Shown: one piece after another, positions 63,583 to 64,000 of the stretch
Layout of the letters: each line of letters opens with the position of its first letter
How positions within the stretch are numbered: the first letter of the stretch is position 1
DNA from: Flavobacterium beibuense
GTDB lineage: Bacteria > Bacteroidota > Bacteroidia > Flavobacteriales > Flavobacteriaceae
Length of the DNA: 64,000 nucleotides
NCBI RefSeq assembly: GCF_004151245.1
Contig: NZ_JUIW01000002.1
Coordinates: 310,001 to 374,000 of the forward strand
Direction of reading: 5' to 3'
Notes under the pieces: model-generated
What the model was told of the DNA's origin: nothing
Database searches by the model: none
The model's input: only the letters and a program-made list of their open reading frames with translations
Position numbers and translations under genes: made by a program

Positions 63583-63610
63583 AAAATACCCAGTCTTGGG
63601 TATTTTTTTT
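63583..63610 (+). terminator. Intrinsic terminator
   Basis: ATACCCA/TGGGTAT stem with a short loop and T8 run after the pseudouridine synthase. Confidence 0.82.
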
Positions 63611-63739
63611 GCCTTGTAAATACCTGAAATTTGTTTAGTAGTAATTATAATTAAGTTGTTATAATGTTATTTTTTCACAATTTTACTGCTTAAGTAGCAC
63701 ATATTTTCTAAATTAGTTACACCAAAAACAAACAATTAT

Positions 63740-64000
63740 ATGAAAAGAACTTTACTACTCTCGCTAGGTCTCTTAGCAACAAGCAGTTATGCACAAGAAC
63801 ATTTTTCAGGTATAAACACTTCAAAGCGAACAGGTATCCTTAATGCATCTGTAAATCCGGCTGAACTTGTTAATTTAAAAAATGATAACGAAGTAAATGT
63901 ATTTACATTCAGTGCAAACGTGTCTAACAATAAAATCACTTTTGGTGATCTGGTAGGCGGCGAAGACTTGGGCGACCTAATATTTACGGGAAGCGAACCC
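63740..64000 (+). CDS. Secreted DUF5723-like protein, 3'-truncated by window edge
   Basis: 87 residues of an open frame running off the window. The signal peptide MKRTLLLSLGLLATSSYAQ is followed by HFSGINTSKRTGILNASVNP, then AELVNLKNDNEVNVFTFSAN and FGDLVGGEDLGDLIFTGS. This N-terminal block resembles the flavobacterial DUF5723 family, predicted outer-membrane beta-barrel proteins, as I recall them. The 160 nt before it contain no other gene. The C-terminus and the barrel lie outside, so the family assignment is moderate. Confidence 0.65.
   Translation, partial: MKRTLLLSLGLLATSSYAQEHFSGINTSKRTGILNASVNPAELVNLKNDNEVNVFTFSANVSNNKITFGDLVGGEDLGDLIFTGSEP

Overview
The window is AT-rich chromosomal DNA from a member of the Bacteroidota, most likely a Flavobacterium-like Flavobacteriaceae. 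The evidence is flavobacterial-type gene content (fused branched-chain oxoacid dehydrogenase E1, a GldM-like protein, DUF2911, many lipoproteins and SPI proteins), weak Shine-Dalgarno sequences, and repeated Bacteroidetes -7 promoter elements (TAnnTTTG) 7-60 nt before start codons. It is core chromosome: I see no rRNA, tRNA, CRISPR array, insertion sequence or phage genes. It holds about 66 genes, two of them apparently damaged, and one cobalamin riboswitch.

Layout. 1-2 kb: end of a KdsC-type phosphatase, UbiA prenyltransferase and Maf. 2-6.4 kb: a PIG-L deacetylase, a 34-residue membrane peptide and a sodium:solute symporter. 7.4-10.3 kb: SRPBCC protein, photolyase, bestrophin-like channel and a tiny hydrophilic protein. 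10.3-17.2 kb: serine hydrolase, acetyltransferase, ABC-F ATPase, a thioredoxin-fold lipoprotein, a GyrI-like protein and an acetate transporter. 17.3-24 kb: UvrA, a LOG protein, and a dead M1-peptidase domain fused to a beta-barrel. 24-33 kb: fused E1, aldehyde dehydrogenase, OmpA, META lipoprotein, a VWA-like membrane protein and FabG. 33-38 kb: acetyltransferase, three small stress-type proteins, Sua5/YrdC and UvrD. 38-44 kb: a cobalamin riboswitch driving a DUF71/COG2102 ATPase and a thioesterase; then a start-less DUF4348 lipoprotein and a frameshifted DUF7660 gene; then an intact M1 aminopeptidase. 44-52 kb: RecG, AlkB-like dioxygenase, tandem HAD paralogues, a Cys-rich copper-binding protein, an ECF sigma/anti-sigma/Spy-like operon, BNR-repeat lipoprotein and DUF983. 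52-60 kb: AraC and Crp regulators, TPR protein, rRNA m5C methyltransferase, a YCII-ABM secreted fusion and a tandem GldM-C-domain protein. 60-64 kb: serine dehydratase, NTF2-like protein, PanB, RluA and the start of a DUF5723-like protein.

Functional themes are DNA repair (photolyase, UvrA, UvrD, RecG, AlkB-like), envelope proteins, and small regulators. The most noteworthy points are: the riboswitch-DUF71-thioesterase unit, which fits a B12-salvage role for bacterial DUF71; a secreted protein made only of two GldM-type C-terminal modules; a gluzincin site replaced at all four ligand positions but kept in exact register; two adjacent damaged genes at 41.1-41.8 kb; and a recurrent coincidence between the TTTG of the -7 element and in-frame TTG codons, which decides several start sites.
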